64,000 nucleotides of DNA from NCBI GenBank assembly GCA_030425385.1, contig JAUIAH010000001.1:248001-312000 (forward strand). Direction: 5' to 3'. The notes beneath the pieces are model-generated. The model saw nothing but the letters and a program-made list of their open reading frames with translations. It was not told where the DNA came from and searched no databases. Positions 11,201-19,556 of the stretch are shown here, in pieces. The position numbers were made by a program, and so were the translations under genes. The stretch is from Verrucomicrobiia bacterium (GTDB lineage Bacteria; Verrucomicrobiota; Verrucomicrobiia; Verrucomicrobiales; DEV007). Numbering within the stretch: position 1 is the stretch's first letter; each line of letters starts with the position of its first letter.

Positions 11201-11810
11201 CTTGATGCACCATCTTAGCCAAGCCAAAGTCTGTCAGCCAAGGTTTGCCCGACGCGTCGATGAGCACATTGCCAGGCTTGAGATCACGGTGGAGCACGCC
11301 CCGCTCATGCGCGTGGTGCACAGCCTCCGCAATCGCTTTGATCCATTTCACGAGCGTGTGAATGCTAGGGCGACCCGAGTCTCCACGGAGGCGCTCAGCC
11401 AAACTCTTCCCTGAAATCAGCTTCATCGTGAAGTAGGGCTGCTCGTCTAGCACACCCACTTCATACACAGGGATGATGTGAGGGTGATCCAGGGCGGCGG
11501 CCGCTTCGGTCTCGATCGTGAAGCGGGCGCGTTCCGCTTCGTTGGCGAAGGTGGCCCCGCGAATCATCTTGAGTGCGACCGTGCGCCGCAGCGTCTCATC
11601 GATGGCGCGATACACGACGCCCATACCGCCCGCCGCCAGCCGCTCTTTCAAGGTATAGCGCCCAAAGCGCTGCTCCAACGCGGTCGACGCGTCCGGGAGC
11701 GATTGATCAGGAAGGAGATCCGAGAGGGCACAGGCAGGACAAATCCCGCGCGCCAGCGACGCCCCACACTGGGAACAAATTTGTGGAGTAGCGACGGGCA
11801 TGCCCATCAT
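8238..11810 (-). CDS. Transmembrane Ser/Thr protein kinase with zinc ribbon and WD40 repeats
   Basis: A 1190-residue protein with four parts. Residues 12-27 form a small zinc ribbon (C12, C15, C24, C27). Residues about 50-310 are a Hanks-type kinase: glycine loop AAGGMGVVYRA, ATP lysine in VALKM (K81), HRDLKPGN catalytic loop (D176), DFG (D194) and GTPHYMAPE. A single membrane helix follows at about 337-354. The remaining 800 residues carry WD40-like repeats (FSPDGRWL, FSQEGRWLASVGRDG, FSPDDRWLGFSGSDGRMHLWD), which would lie outside the cytoplasm. All catalytic residues are present, so it should be active. It starts 54 bases after the ECF sigma gene on the same strand. Paired ECF sigma factors and Ser/Thr kinases are a known arrangement in Planctomycetes and relatives, so the kinase probably controls that sigma factor; this is inference. 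Two ATGs lie at 11810 and 11807; the choice is not critical. Confidence 0.93.
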   Translation of the reverse strand: MMGMPVATPQICSQCGASLARGICPACALSDLLPDQSLPDASTALEQRFGRYTLKERLAAGGMGVVYRAIDETLRRTVALKMIRGATFANEAERARFTIETEAAAALDHPHIIPVYEVGVLDEQPYFTMKLISGKSLAERLRGDSGRPSIHTLVKWIKAIAEAVHHAHERGVLHRDLKPGNVLIDASGKPWLTDFGLAKMVHQESGLTMSSDRLGTPHYMAPETIRDTAHAVSTTSDVWALGVMLWQCLTGELPFQADDPLEVMRLIGEQEPSCDKTVDRDLLTLAQRCLEKDPKRRVASAGLLAEELGRWLRREPLQVRPVSTGERLCKWAKRNPAWAALAVVFVLASLTSLHSWQRAERAVHSLTDTNSQLTQSLATATATQLAMHARLEVANNAPRALLLAAEAVDMSKRSKGKALPATAEALYQALQEIGGHDLTVSDHVRASSDDGYISRAPSREYPMVFSADQQKVLILDHEAQPDVVAAGYDLQTTPPRRLFRFPIWKREDLHRFQAVEWHPNGQQLVSADPQGEVRLWTAIDRKVPESQVLGNLSRPGEVLFRVWWFPHERAGRLKGVAFYTNEGDHTINTATFFTVTPEAATPFQLGHSQPLMDWEGLKGALWIAAPSRRWFYLQDLDRVCLVAMDPDKEAIEWETLPKEHSVNEAVAFSLDEHTMIHQTSHRAFRQVDLRSGSLSQAVTSSTPLFEHPVRIHAFAISAKGGQLAFADNRGEIFVKSLTEPTAPRWVATGEERWHRLRFSPDGRWLGAGGVSPTAFLWPISEETAMPIGKPTHYRGLNAPVLDIIFTRNAGGMIAYGAPARARHWSFEHGTHGSLPFYAHHSNELINEIAVSPDKAWCLLACDAPLHAEWAPVKLVRLRDGQVQTIGYHHDQATACAFSQEGRWLASVGRDGIAFVWEVARLVSAMEWGDGMPEPDYRFDTSAKRLAYARQLVFHPDGRLYVTCGDGVLFDWDLLAPDPMASERQHEMHSIQFLLPDAAVSQDGRWLAVARHGWDQPSVDQVQHGNMVLLYDASNPEELSFEAALPANFLHAADLAFSEDGRWLAANGAGNGATVWDLTAPDIVASRRVSPITDHLITSIDFSPDDRWLGFSGSDGRMHLWDWQQGDVRTISTDKVINTLVWLRNTQLLCGDGAGRLAQWETDVELLSRQARRDAGRELTGAERRRFRLAR

Positions 11811-11864
11811 TGGAAACCACTGAGTTCATCAAATCAACACAAACCATAATTTCAAGCAATCCAA

Positions 11865-12611
11865 TCAAGCAATGATGGAGATGAGATAGCGCAGCTCGTC
11901 CTCCGCCTCCTCATTGCTGCGCACCGTTGCCCGAATCTCGTCGCGTAGAGCTTCGGCAAAGCCCTTACGCAGATCGTGAACGCCCTTTCGCACTGCGCCT
12001 TCGGAGGTATTGAGTATCGTTGCCGCATCCTTGTTGGAGATGCCCGCGCCTCCTGGCAGGCTAGGGCGCAGGGTGAGGAACCACTCAGCGCGGCCGCGTT
12101 GTTCGTAACGCGCCTCCAAGGTAGTCACCGCTCGCTCCACGATCTCAGTCGCCCATTGCTGATCGTAGGCCATTTCCGGAGATGCCTCGGTTTGCAGACT
12201 TTCGTGTTCGCAGCTGCCAAAGGCATCAATCTCCTGGATCGGAACGTGTGCCAGAAGGCCTCCCCGCTTTAATGCCGTGCCTTTGCGCCAGAGATTCTGT
12301 CGCCAGCGATCGAGCGATTTCAGGAGATACGAACGAAATCGTCCGCCCTCGCGATCCACGTAGGTGAGGAAATGCCCAGAGACCACATGCTCAAAGAATC
12401 CCTGAACGATGTCACAAGCATCAGCATGGGAATCGCCCCGCTTGCGCAGGTAGAGATAAAGCGGTTTCCAATAGCCGATCGCCAACTGATGCAGGCCTTC
12501 AAGCGTGGCCTCATCATCCCCACGCGCCATGGAAATCATGGACCACTGTGTCTGAGGAAACAACGCTCCCTTAGCACCGGAGGACGAGTCTGTGGATGAT
12601 GGGTGTGACAA
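11865..12611 (-). CDS. ECF-type RNA polymerase sigma factor
   Basis: A 248-residue protein with the layout of an ECF sigma factor. Region 2 is at about 20-110 (FPQTQWSMI, YLRKRGDSHADACDIVQGFF, and GRFRSYLLKSLDRW for core binding and promoter melting). Region 4 is at about 150-225, ending in a helix-turn-helix (SNKDAATILNTSEGAVRKGVHDLRKGF). The opening and the DIVQGFF phrase fit the kinase-associated ECF groups common in Planctomycetes and Verrucomicrobia. No anti-sigma factor gene lies next to it; the neighbour is instead a transmembrane Ser/Thr kinase 54 bases downstream. This suggests control by phosphorylation, with the LamG and giant secreted genes as possible targets in the same transcript. 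Direct targets cannot be shown from sequence. Confidence 0.9.
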   Translation of the reverse strand: MSHPSSTDSSSGAKGALFPQTQWSMISMARGDDEATLEGLHQLAIGYWKPLYLYLRKRGDSHADACDIVQGFFEHVVSGHFLTYVDREGGRFRSYLLKSLDRWRQNLWRKGTALKRGGLLAHVPIQEIDAFGSCEHESLQTEASPEMAYDQQWATEIVERAVTTLEARYEQRGRAEWFLTLRPSLPGGAGISNKDAATILNTSEGAVRKGVHDLRKGFAEALRDEIRATVRSNEEAEDELRYLISIIA

Positions 12612-12667
12612 GACGGCGACCCTATCAGGAGGTCACGACCAGTCCAAGTCGCAAGTCACCGCCTTTC

Positions 12668-12691
12668 CTTCTCTGCCTTTAGGCAGAGAAG
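12668..12691 (-). terminator. Hairpin after recA, possible terminator
   Basis: A perfect 10-base stem (CTTCTCTGCC against GGCAGAGAAG) with a 4-base loop lies 14 bases beyond the recA stop codon. The stem is strong, but no T-tract follows on either strand, so efficient intrinsic termination is uncertain. It also separates recA from the ECF sigma gene. Confidence 0.5.
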
Positions 12692-12705
12692 CCGCCCATC
12701 GATTC

Positions 12706-13791
12706 TCAGGCCTCTTCTTTGGCAGGCGTTGACGCGGAGACCGTGTCCGCTTCCTCCGTCTGGTAGCGTTCGGGATCCATCTTCTGCTTCACCGCAAGTT
12801 CGACTTCCTTGTAGAGCGCTTCATCGGCTTTGAGGGCTTCTTTAGCGGCGTCGCGACCCTGTGCGAGCTGAGATCCATTATAACTAAACCAGGAGCCGCG
12901 CTTCTGCAGGACATCATATTCGAGCGCCAAGTCTAACAACGACCCTACAGCGGAGATCCCTTCATTATACATGATGTCGAACTCGGCCTCAGTGAAGGGC
13001 GGGGCGACTTTGTTCTTCACGACCTTGATACGTGTGCGACTGCCTGTCACCGTCCCGTCCGTATTCTTGATCATCCCAATGCGGCGGATATCGACCCTGA
13101 CACTGCTGTAGAACTTCAAGGCGCGTCCCCCTGGAGTGGTTTCCGGATTGCCAAACATGACTCCGATCTTTTCGCGGATCTGGTTGGTGAAGATACACGT
13201 GGTGCGGGCCTGAGAGATGAGACTGGTGAGCTTCCGCAAGGCGGCGCTCATGAGGCGGGCCTGCGCCCCCACGGTGGCGTCCCCGATCTCGCCTTCGAGT
13301 TCTGCTTTGGTCACAAGGGCAGCGACGGAATCCACGACGATCACATCGAGCGCATTGGAGCGTACGAGCGTCTCACAGATGCGTAGCGCTTCTTCACCCG
13401 AGCTGGGCTGGGAGACCAGAAGGTCATCCAGGTTGACGCCCAAACGACGCGAATACTCCGGATCCAGGGCATGCTCGACATCAATGAATCCAGCGAGTCC
13501 ACCCATCTTCTGCGCTTGGGCGATGGCGGTCAGGGTGAGCGTCGTTTTCCCGGAGGACTCTGGGCCGTACACCTCAACGATCCGTCCGCGCGGGAAACCG
13601 CCGACTCCGAGAGCCCGATCAATGAGAAGATTACCCGTAGGAATGACGTCCACATCTGCGCGCTCCGTATCTCCCAGACGCATGATGGCGCCTTCGCCAA
13701 AGTCCTTCTGGATTTGCGAGATGGCGAGATCCAGATTCTTCGCTCGTGGATCATTCTTTGGACCTGCGGATTCTTTGGGTTTCTTAGCCAT
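12706..13791 (-). CDS. recA: Recombinase RecA
   Basis: A 361-residue RecA of normal length. It forms ATP-dependent filaments on single-stranded DNA for homologous recombination and triggers LexA self-cleavage in the SOS response. Walker A is GPESSGKT at residues 76-83; other landmarks are [18 protein letters not shown], the Walker B region [33 protein letters not shown] (loop L2) and ALKFYSSVR. The C-terminal tail is acidic and variable, as is usual. It starts at ATG 13791, with a LexA-type box 14 bases upstream, so it is probably SOS-induced. It is divergent from rseP. Confidence 0.98.
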   Translation of the reverse strand: MAKKPKESAGPKNDPRAKNLDLAISQIQKDFGEGAIMRLGDTERADVDVIPTGNLLIDRALGVGGFPRGRIVEVYGPESSGKTTLTLTAIAQAQKMGGLAGFIDVEHALDPEYSRRLGVNLDDLLVSQPSSGEEALRICETLVRSNALDVIVVDSVAALVTKAELEGEIGDATVGAQARLMSAALRKLTSLISQARTTCIFTNQIREKIGVMFGNPETTPGGRALKFYSSVRVDIRRIGMIKNTDGTVTGSRTRIKVVKNKVAPPFTEAEFDIMYNEGISAVGSLLDLALEYDVLQKRGSWFSYNGSQLAQGRDAAKEALKADEALYKEVELAVKQKMDPERYQTEEADTVSASTPAKEEA

Positions 13792-13804
13792 GATGTTTGT
13801 TTAC

Positions 13805-13818
13805 TGTTCAAATGAGCA
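13805..13818 (-). promoter_or_regulatory. LexA (SOS) box upstream of recA
   Basis: The plus strand reads TGTTC-AAAT-GAGCA, one mismatch from the perfect palindrome TGTTC-N4-GAACA. That motif has been reported as the LexA-binding sequence in Verrucomicrobia. It lies 14-27 bases before the recA start codon, where repressor binding would block transcription. The flanking bases extend the symmetry to CTG...CAG. Confidence 0.7.
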
Positions 13819-13919
13819 GTCGTTTCTCGCTTATGCAAGCAAATTCCGGTAGTCGCGTCGCAATTGTTGTGGGACTCCGGAAATCTCCTCCGTCGGCTCT
13901 CTCCTTCCCTAACCGTTGA

Positions 13920-13947
13920 TTGCAGGCCCACAAGGTCAGGTTATACT
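13920..13947 (+). promoter_or_regulatory. Possible sigma-70-type promoter for rseP
   Basis: TTGCAG (13920) and TATACT (13942) are separated by 16 bases and lie just upstream of the rseP start at 13958. A transcript from here would begin within a few bases of the ATG, giving an almost leaderless message. Pattern match only. Confidence 0.3.
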
Positions 13948-13957
13948 CTCCGCAGCT

Positions 13958-15391
13958 ATGCACGCTCTTACAGTTATTGGAATCATTATAGAGATCATCA
14001 TTCTCTTTAACTTTGTGATCCTGATCCACGAGTTGGGGCATTTCCTGGCGGGTCGATGGCGCGGCCTGAAGATCGAGAAATTTCAAATCTGGTTTGGCAA
14101 GCCAATCTGGTCGAAGACGATCAATGGGGTGCAATGGGGCATTGGTTGGATCCCAGCAGGCGGTTTCGTCGCGCTACCGCAGATGAATCCCATGGAGATG
14201 CTCGAAGGGCCCTCCACTTCTTCGGAGCCATTGCCGAAGGTGAAGCCGATCGATAAGATCATTGTAGCAGCAGCCGGCCCTCTCTTCAGCTTTGGCCTGG
14301 CCATCATCTTTGCCTGCGTCGTGTGGTGGGTGAAACACCCCGTCAGTGATTCAGCAATCAATACGAAGATTGGTTACATTTCCCCCTCGGCAGTCGAGGG
14401 TGCTGACCAACTTCAGTTAGGCGATGAGGTCATTTCCGTCGATGGAAAGCGCGTCGATACCTGGAGTGGTCTGGTTGATAGCGTGGTGTGGAATGTGGTG
14501 AGCAGCGGCGGCGATACGATCCCCTTCACCGTGAAGCGCGAGGGTGAAGCCGAGCCGATCACCATTCCACTGGCGGCTCCCGAGATTCCCGATACCAAAG
14601 GGGGCGCTCTGGGTGGTTTCTTCAAACGTCCAGAACTGCGACAAGTGGGTCGCATGGGTATCGCCTCGGAGTCACAGCCCATGGTGGGTCAGCTGTTTCC
14701 TAATGGGCCAGCAGAGCAGGCTGGCCTGCAACCAAGTGATGTGGTGGTGGAAGCCAACGGCCAGCGGGTGACGAGTCCCATCATGATCAGTGATGTGATC
14801 AAAGCTCAGCCTGACCAACCCATCAATCTCGGCATCGAGCGTGATGGGAAACGGTTAGACATCGCCGTGACTCCGCGTCTACCCAAGAATGCCGAAGAGA
14901 TTGAAATCGAGTCTCCCATGCTAGGCATCCGCTGGGACGATACTGGCGTGACCGTGCTCAAGCGCACTCCCCCCATGGAGCAGATTCAGGATGCGACCAA
15001 GACCATGTACAACACGCTGTCCGCAGTGGTTTCCCCGTCTTCCGATGTAAGTGCCAAACACTTGGCAGGGCCTGTGGGAATCATGCGGCTCTACTATCGC
15101 CTCTTTGAACACAAAGATGGCTGGCGCCTCGCCCTCTGGTTCAGTGTGATTCTCAACATCAACCTCGCCATCCTCAACATGCTGCCTCTGCCAGTGCTCG
15201 ATGGCGGACACATCACGATGGCCATCATTGAGTCCATCCGCCGCCGCCCGCTGAGCAAGCGTTTGTTAGAGATCGCCTATGGCGGTTGCGCCATCTTGCT
15301 GATCGGCTTTATGCTCTACATCACCGGCTTCGACGTGACGGAGATCTTCGGAGGAGGTGGCGGTGCCCCAGGCAAAGCGCCCGTCTTCTAG
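13958..15391 (+). CDS. rseP: Site-2 membrane metalloprotease RseP
   Basis: A 477-residue intramembrane zinc protease that cuts membrane-bound regulators such as anti-sigma factors or signal-peptide remnants. The zinc motif HELGH is at residues 24-28 inside the first membrane helix. Two PDZ domains follow (about 125-210 and 240-310, each with GDEVISVDGKRV- or SDVVVEANGQRV-type strands). The third zinc ligand lies in NMLPLPVLDGGH near residue 415, followed by the last helices. I chose the ATG at 13958: an upstream in-frame TTG (13916) would add 14 residues unlike any RseP N-terminus. Common bacterial neighbours of rseP (dxr, bamA) are not here; it stands between recA and ruvB. Confidence 0.94.
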   Translation: MHALTVIGIIIEIIILFNFVILIHELGHFLAGRWRGLKIEKFQIWFGKPIWSKTINGVQWGIGWIPAGGFVALPQMNPMEMLEGPSTSSEPLPKVKPIDKIIVAAAGPLFSFGLAIIFACVVWWVKHPVSDSAINTKIGYISPSAVEGADQLQLGDEVISVDGKRVDTWSGLVDSVVWNVVSSGGDTIPFTVKREGEAEPITIPLAAPEIPDTKGGALGGFFKRPELRQVGRMGIASESQPMVGQLFPNGPAEQAGLQPSDVVVEANGQRVTSPIMISDVIKAQPDQPINLGIERDGKRLDIAVTPRLPKNAEEIEIESPMLGIRWDDTGVTVLKRTPPMEQIQDATKTMYNTLSAVVSPSSDVSAKHLAGPVGIMRLYYRLFEHKDGWRLALWFSVILNINLAILNMLPLPVLDGGHITMAIIESIRRRPLSKRLLEIAYGGCAILLIGFMLYITGFDVTEIFGGGGGAPGKAPVF

Positions 15392-15740
15392 ATCTATTTC
15401 TAGTCGCCTTCCACTGCAGGAACTCCATTCTCACGGCAGCAAATCAGCCACAGCGAGCTGGGCGTCGGCCTTTGCTAGGGGAGCGATCACGGCGTCTCGT
15501 TCCAACACCTGGCGATCCCTGTAAGTCTCCGCATCTCCGTCAGGATCCCGGCACACTTCGAGCCGCTCCCGATAGAGATCGAGGATCCCGTTAGGCTTTC
15601 GGTAAGGGCTGTGGCCATGGTGGTCAGCACACATACACACGCAGCGACTGACAACCGCCGGGAACTCTCACTCTCCGAGGTTGGGGTGGATTTCCCAGAA
15701 TGCCGGGGTTATGAAGCGATGACCTTGATTCCTCCTGCTT
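15392..15740. other. rseP-ruvB intergenic region
   Basis: A 349-base stretch with no plus-strand gene. It contains one minus-strand reading frame (15431-15634, listed separately) and no clear terminator or RNA. The ruvB promoter must lie in its right part; no LexA-like box was found there. Confidence 0.5.
15431..15634 (-). CDS. Small hypothetical protein
   Basis: A 67-residue frame from ATG 15634 (or 69 residues from GTG 15640). It starts MCADHHGHSP-like after an initial Met-Cys pair and is rich in charged residues, with the phrase LYRERLEVCRDPDGDAETYRD. The composition is protein-like and the frame fills most of an otherwise empty gap, but there is no Shine-Dalgarno sequence and I recognise no family. 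It may be a genuine small gene or a chance frame. The Cys and His cluster at the start could suggest metal binding; that is speculation. Confidence 0.3.
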   Translation of the reverse strand: MCADHHGHSPYRKPNGILDLYRERLEVCRDPDGDAETYRDRQVLERDAVIAPLAKADAQLAVADLLP

Positions 15741-16766
15741 TTGTCTGACAATTTCTACAACGAATCCAATGACACGCCTGATCAGGCGTTCGAGCAGTCC
15801 TTGCGCCCGCCGGGATTTGAGGAATTCTGCGGTCAGGAGAAAGTGAAAGATCGCCTCATGCTGATGGTGGAGGCAGCGAAGCGACGCGGCGATGTCCTGG
15901 GACACATCCTCCTCAGCGGCCCACCGGGACTCGGCAAGACGACCTTGGCCCATATCATTGCGGCGGCGGCAAACTCCAAGATTCATATCACGAGCGGTCC
16001 CCAGATTGAGAAGGCCGGCGATTTGGCAGGAATCCTCACCAATTTGCAAGAAGGTGATGTGCTCTTCATCGATGAGATCCATCGCCTCCATCCCAGCGTG
16101 GAAGAGTATCTCTATCCCGCCATGGAGGATTTCAAATTGGACATCATCATTGATCAGGGCCCTAACGCACGCACCATCCGCCTCGCGCTGCCGCCTTTCA
16201 CTCTGGTGGGTGCCACGACCCGGGCCGGCATGCTGACGGCTCCCCTGCGGTCACGATTCGGATTGACCGATCGGTTAGATTATTATCCCGTCAACGAGCT
16301 GGCTCAGATCATCCAGCGTTCTGCCCGTTTGTTAGACATCGAGATCGAACCAGCAGGAGCGAAAGAGATCGCCATGCGCTCCCGCGGGACCCCACGCGTC
16401 GCTAACATGCTCCTCCGTTGGGCGCGTGACTTCGCTCAGGTGAAAGCGGATGGCGTGATTCGACCCCAGGTGGCGCGCGATGCCTTGGCCATGCGTGAGA
16501 TTGACGAAGATGGTCTCGATGAGATGGACAAGCGGATCTTGGAATTCACCATCCACAAATTCAGCGGAGGTCCGGTGGGGCTGAGCTCGCTTGCGGTAGC
16601 CGTGGGTGAGGACGCCTCAACGTTAGAAGATGTTTACGAACCGTATTTGATCATGCAAGGATTCCTCAAGCGCACTCCCCGCGGACGGGTCGCGATGCCG
16701 GCAGCCTATGCCAAACTCGGTCTCAACCCTCCGCGCACGGCCTACGAACAACCGGACTTATTATGA
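15741..16766 (+). CDS. ruvB: Holliday junction branch migration helicase RuvB
   Basis: A 341-residue AAA+ motor that, with RuvA, drives branch migration of Holliday junctions. It shows [11 protein letters not shown] at the start, Walker A GPPGLGKT (60-67), Walker B FIDEIHRL (D111, E112), the [21 protein letters not shown] sensor/arginine-finger stretch and the C-terminal winged helix ([12 protein letters not shown]). The start is TTG at 15741, since no ATG lies near the family start. The last codons overlap the next gene by 4 bases (ATGA). ruvA and ruvC are not in the window. Confidence 0.97.
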   Translation: MSDNFYNESNDTPDQAFEQSLRPPGFEEFCGQEKVKDRLMLMVEAAKRRGDVLGHILLSGPPGLGKTTLAHIIAAAANSKIHITSGPQIEKAGDLAGILTNLQEGDVLFIDEIHRLHPSVEEYLYPAMEDFKLDIIIDQGPNARTIRLALPPFTLVGATTRAGMLTAPLRSRFGLTDRLDYYPVNELAQIIQRSARLLDIEIEPAGAKEIAMRSRGTPRVANMLLRWARDFAQVKADGVIRPQVARDALAMREIDEDGLDEMDKRILEFTIHKFSGGPVGLSSLAVAVGEDASTLEDVYEPYLIMQGFLKRTPRGRVAMPAAYAKLGLNPPRTAYEQPDLL

Positions 16767-17323
16767 TCGGAGATTTCTTACACTTTATCCGCGATAGCCG
16801 CTCGCTCATTCAGATGTTCCGAGAGGATGGCTACCTCCATTTGCTGATGGAGCCTCTGTTCACCTACGGCATCGGCTTCAGTCTCCTGCTCTTCATCGTC
16901 GCCTTTGTGGCCAAGGAGAACAAATGCCGCACACTGGCGCTTCTCCTCCTCATCACCTCCTCCATCTTCATCTATCCCTACCAACACAAACGCAATCAAG
17001 GCGGGCCACGCCCGGGCTATAACCCGTATTGGACGGCAGAGAATCAGAAACTGTGGGATCGTCAGACCCAGCGACGGCGCCATTTCCAGTATGTGTATTA
17101 CCTGCTCGCCGCCGCTGCCCTTCTCAATATTGTCATTTCACCAGAGACACTCCTTGGCAAGGGCCTTTCCGTTGGTGTGTTAGGATTGGGTGCCTTCGTA
17201 CTCGCCTGCGGACTATGGCTGAATTTGCACGAGAAACGGATCTTCCACCCCGAACTCCGTACTGAACGCCCCATTGGAGGTCCCTTGACTGAAGTGGTCG
17301 TGTACCGTTCAGGCATCACCTGA
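16763..17323 (+). CDS. Four-helix membrane protein of unknown function
   Basis: A 186-residue protein whose ATG overlaps the ruvB stop (ATGA), so the two are probably translationally coupled. Hydrophobic segments at about 32-50, 57-73, 109-126 and 132-153 predict four membrane helices. A polar linker at 74-108 is rich in Arg, Gln and Tyr. No family is recognised. It meets the epimerase gene tail to tail with only 3 bases between. Confidence 0.8.
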   Translation: MIGDFLHFIRDSRSLIQMFREDGYLHLLMEPLFTYGIGFSLLLFIVAFVAKENKCRTLALLLLITSSIFIYPYQHKRNQGGPRPGYNPYWTAENQKLWDRQTQRRRHFQYVYYLLAAAALLNIVISPETLLGKGLSVGVLGLGAFVLACGLWLNLHEKRIFHPELRTERPIGGPLTEVVVYRSGIT

Positions 17324-17326
17324 CCC

Positions 17327-18196
17327 TCACAGCTTTTCACGAATGGACGGCACCAACGCGAGATCCTCCCGCACGGCCGTTTGGAAGGATGGATACCGAG
17401 GGATCCAGCCCTCTTGCCGCAGTTTCTCATTCGATACCCGCTTGTGCGTCCACCCGCGTTTGCGCTCATAATCAGGAGGCGCCTGGGGCGGCAAGGAGCC
17501 GTCGAAATGTTCCGCCAAGAACTGGTAGATCATCCGTTGCGTTTGCGGTGTGGTATCCACCACATTGTAGATCCCGCGCGCACCGGACTCTAACAGCAAC
17601 TGCAACCCCTGCACGATGTCGTCGACATGTGCTTGATTGAGGAAACGTCCGCCATCGCCTTCGATGACCGCTGTTTCATTGAGGTATTTGAGGAGAATGA
17701 ATGAACGTCCCGGACCATAGATGCCAGCAAGGCGCGCGACGATACCCTCTGCCTGCAGGACCAAATCTTCCGCCTCCCTGAGAATCTTACCCGTCTCTCG
17801 GTCAGGATCCGCCGCACTCGTTTCACCCACCCACGAACCATCCGTTTGAGCGTAAACGCTTGTGCTGCTCGTAAAAAGCAAGCGTGCTTGCGGACAAAGC
17901 GCGAGCAAATGCCTGACACCATCACGATAAACTCGCCGATACTGCTCGCTACCGCCGCGCCCGGAACTCGCACAATGAATGACCCAATCCACGGCCGGCG
18001 CGTCTTGCCCGATCGCATGATGCAACGATTGCGAACAAGCGACATCTGCCTGCCGAACATCGATCGGCAAGCATGCACTCAGGCGCTCTCTGGAACTCTC
18101 TGAATGGGTGATCCCACACACATGATGCCCCGCAGCATGCAGGGCCTTGGCCAGCGGCTCGCCGACGAATCCGAGACCGATTAGGAGGATTCTCAT
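17327..18196 (-). CDS. NAD-dependent epimerase/dehydratase family protein (YeeZ-like)
   Basis: A 289-residue extended short-chain dehydrogenase/reductase. The Rossmann motif GLGFVGEP starts at residue 7. Other landmarks are DWVIHCASSGRGG, TSSTSVYAQTDG, ARLAGIYGPGR and FLNQAHVDDIVQGL, as in sugar-nucleotide epimerase relatives of the YeeZ type. The usual YxxxK pair is not obvious: Tyr in SVY is followed by QTDG, so the catalytic mode may differ from classical epimerases. Its ATG overlaps the amidase stop by 4 bases, so it is co-transcribed with that cell-wall gene. The substrate is unknown. Confidence 0.85.
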   Translation of the reverse strand: MRILLIGLGFVGEPLAKALHAAGHHVCGITHSESSRERLSACLPIDVRQADVACSQSLHHAIGQDAPAVDWVIHCASSGRGGSEQYRRVYRDGVRHLLALCPQARLLFTSSTSVYAQTDGSWVGETSAADPDRETGKILREAEDLVLQAEGIVARLAGIYGPGRSFILLKYLNETAVIEGDGGRFLNQAHVDDIVQGLQLLLESGARGIYNVVDTTPQTQRMIYQFLAEHFDGSLPPQAPPDYERKRGWTHKRVSNEKLRQEGWIPRYPSFQTAVREDLALVPSIREKL

Positions 18197-19470
18197 GGCG
18201 TTTGAGAATCGCCCTCCGGTCCATAATACGCGACCAATCCCTTCACCACGCCCTCAGCATATTCGTGGAAGATGCTTGGCCGTTCCAGGCCATGAACGAG
18301 GCGTTTCCCTTCGTAGAGACCCGCCTGGACGCGCTCGTAGACGTCCTCACAATTCATCACATACGGCTCGAAATACAGCACGGGACATTCGAAGAGTCGG
18401 TTGGCGAGCAAATTGCGCGCATAAATGTAAGGATTCTTGAGCGGCCGCTTCACGTTATTCGTGGTATAATGATAGGCGGGCAACTGCGTGACGCGCGCCA
18501 TGTGCGTGGCCATCACTTTCGCCAAGGCGCGCTCCTCGGCATGGGTGCCCTGCAGCAGACGCATCAGCAATTGATGCCGTTCGTCCTCTCGCGCCATCTC
18601 AGCCATGTTGTAGGCCCCGTTGATCAGAAAGTGCAAGTGATTGCGCGGCACAAAGGCGGGCTCGGACGGATCGCCCCAGGCTTCCGCATTGAAATGAAGG
18701 CAGAGGACGACGTCCGGCTTGAGTTGTTGATTCACCTTCCTGGCCCGAGCTCGGATCTCGCTGAGCCGATAGAAATAGCGCTCTTGGTGCCATTGCAAGG
18801 TCTTGCGACGCTCAGCAGGCGGCGCCTCTGGCGCGTAGGTCTTTTCAGGTTCTGTCAGACCCATGACCGCCAGATCCTCCTTCGCCAAAGCCAGAAAGTC
18901 CTTGGGACGGCGCGATGTGGTCGGTTTCGTCGTGCCGCGCACCGGAAGCACGGTGGCTCCCAGCGCCGTCAACCGAGGTGCCAGAAGTTGCGCTACTAAC
19001 AATGTCATGTCCCCCTCAGTCACGGCTTTCCCTCCATCATCCATGACATACCAGCGCTCCTCCATCCGCGCCCATTTCCCACCCAAATGGCCCGGATCCA
19101 AGGCAATGCGCAGCCCTCCGAGGGGTCGATCAGCCGTCCGATCCGCGATGATTTCTGCTCGTGGGCGCCAATAGCGTTTGGGCGCTTGTCCCTGCTCACC
19201 AGCTTGACGAAAAGCCAGTTCCATCCAGGCATCGTCCCCCGTCCTAATCCTGACAGAGGCCTCATTCACCTTGAACTGGCGTTGATAGGCATCCCCGATC
19301 GAATACACCTCGCGCATTTCTTCGAGGAAAGCTTCGCGCGTGATCGTGTTGGCATACGCGGACACACGCGACCAATCGGGCACCGTTCCGAGGGCGCTGA
19401 GATTCTGAGCAAACGTGAGGCTCGGGCCCAGACCGATTGCCACCGTGAGCAGGAGGAGGGGAAAACGCAT
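18193..19470 (-). CDS. N-acetylmuramoyl-L-alanine amidase, Amidase_3 family
   Basis: A 425-residue exported peptidoglycan hydrolase that cleaves the bond between N-acetylmuramic acid and the stem peptide. A signal peptide covers about residues 1-21 (LTFAQ cleavage). Zinc ligands fit H128 in IALDPGHLGG, E152 in VTEGDM and H259 in LCLHFNAEA; the catalytic glutamate fits E368 in VLYFEPYVMN. The protein is longer than stand-alone Amidase_3 domains because of a 100-residue N-terminal region and an insert between the second and third ligands. First gene of a two-gene operon with the epimerase. Confidence 0.87.
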   Translation of the reverse strand: MRFPLLLLTVAIGLGPSLTFAQNLSALGTVPDWSRVSAYANTITREAFLEEMREVYSIGDAYQRQFKVNEASVRIRTGDDAWMELAFRQAGEQGQAPKRYWRPRAEIIADRTADRPLGGLRIALDPGHLGGKWARMEERWYVMDDGGKAVTEGDMTLLVAQLLAPRLTALGATVLPVRGTTKPTTSRRPKDFLALAKEDLAVMGLTEPEKTYAPEAPPAERRKTLQWHQERYFYRLSEIRARARKVNQQLKPDVVLCLHFNAEAWGDPSEPAFVPRNHLHFLINGAYNMAEMAREDERHQLLMRLLQGTHAEERALAKVMATHMARVTQLPAYHYTTNNVKRPLKNPYIYARNLLANRLFECPVLYFEPYVMNCEDVYERVQAGLYEGKRLVHGLERPSIFHEYAEGVVKGLVAYYGPEGDSQTP

Positions 19471-19556
19471 GAGGACAACCTAGGCCCAGCCTTGGGACTC
19501 AAGCAACTCACGGAATTTCTCTAGGCAATGGGCTGAACTTCAGTCAGGATACTGCT

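Noticed and set aside
18202-18999. Plus-strand frame of 265 codons
   Set aside because: Antisense to the amidase gene with intact zinc ligands.
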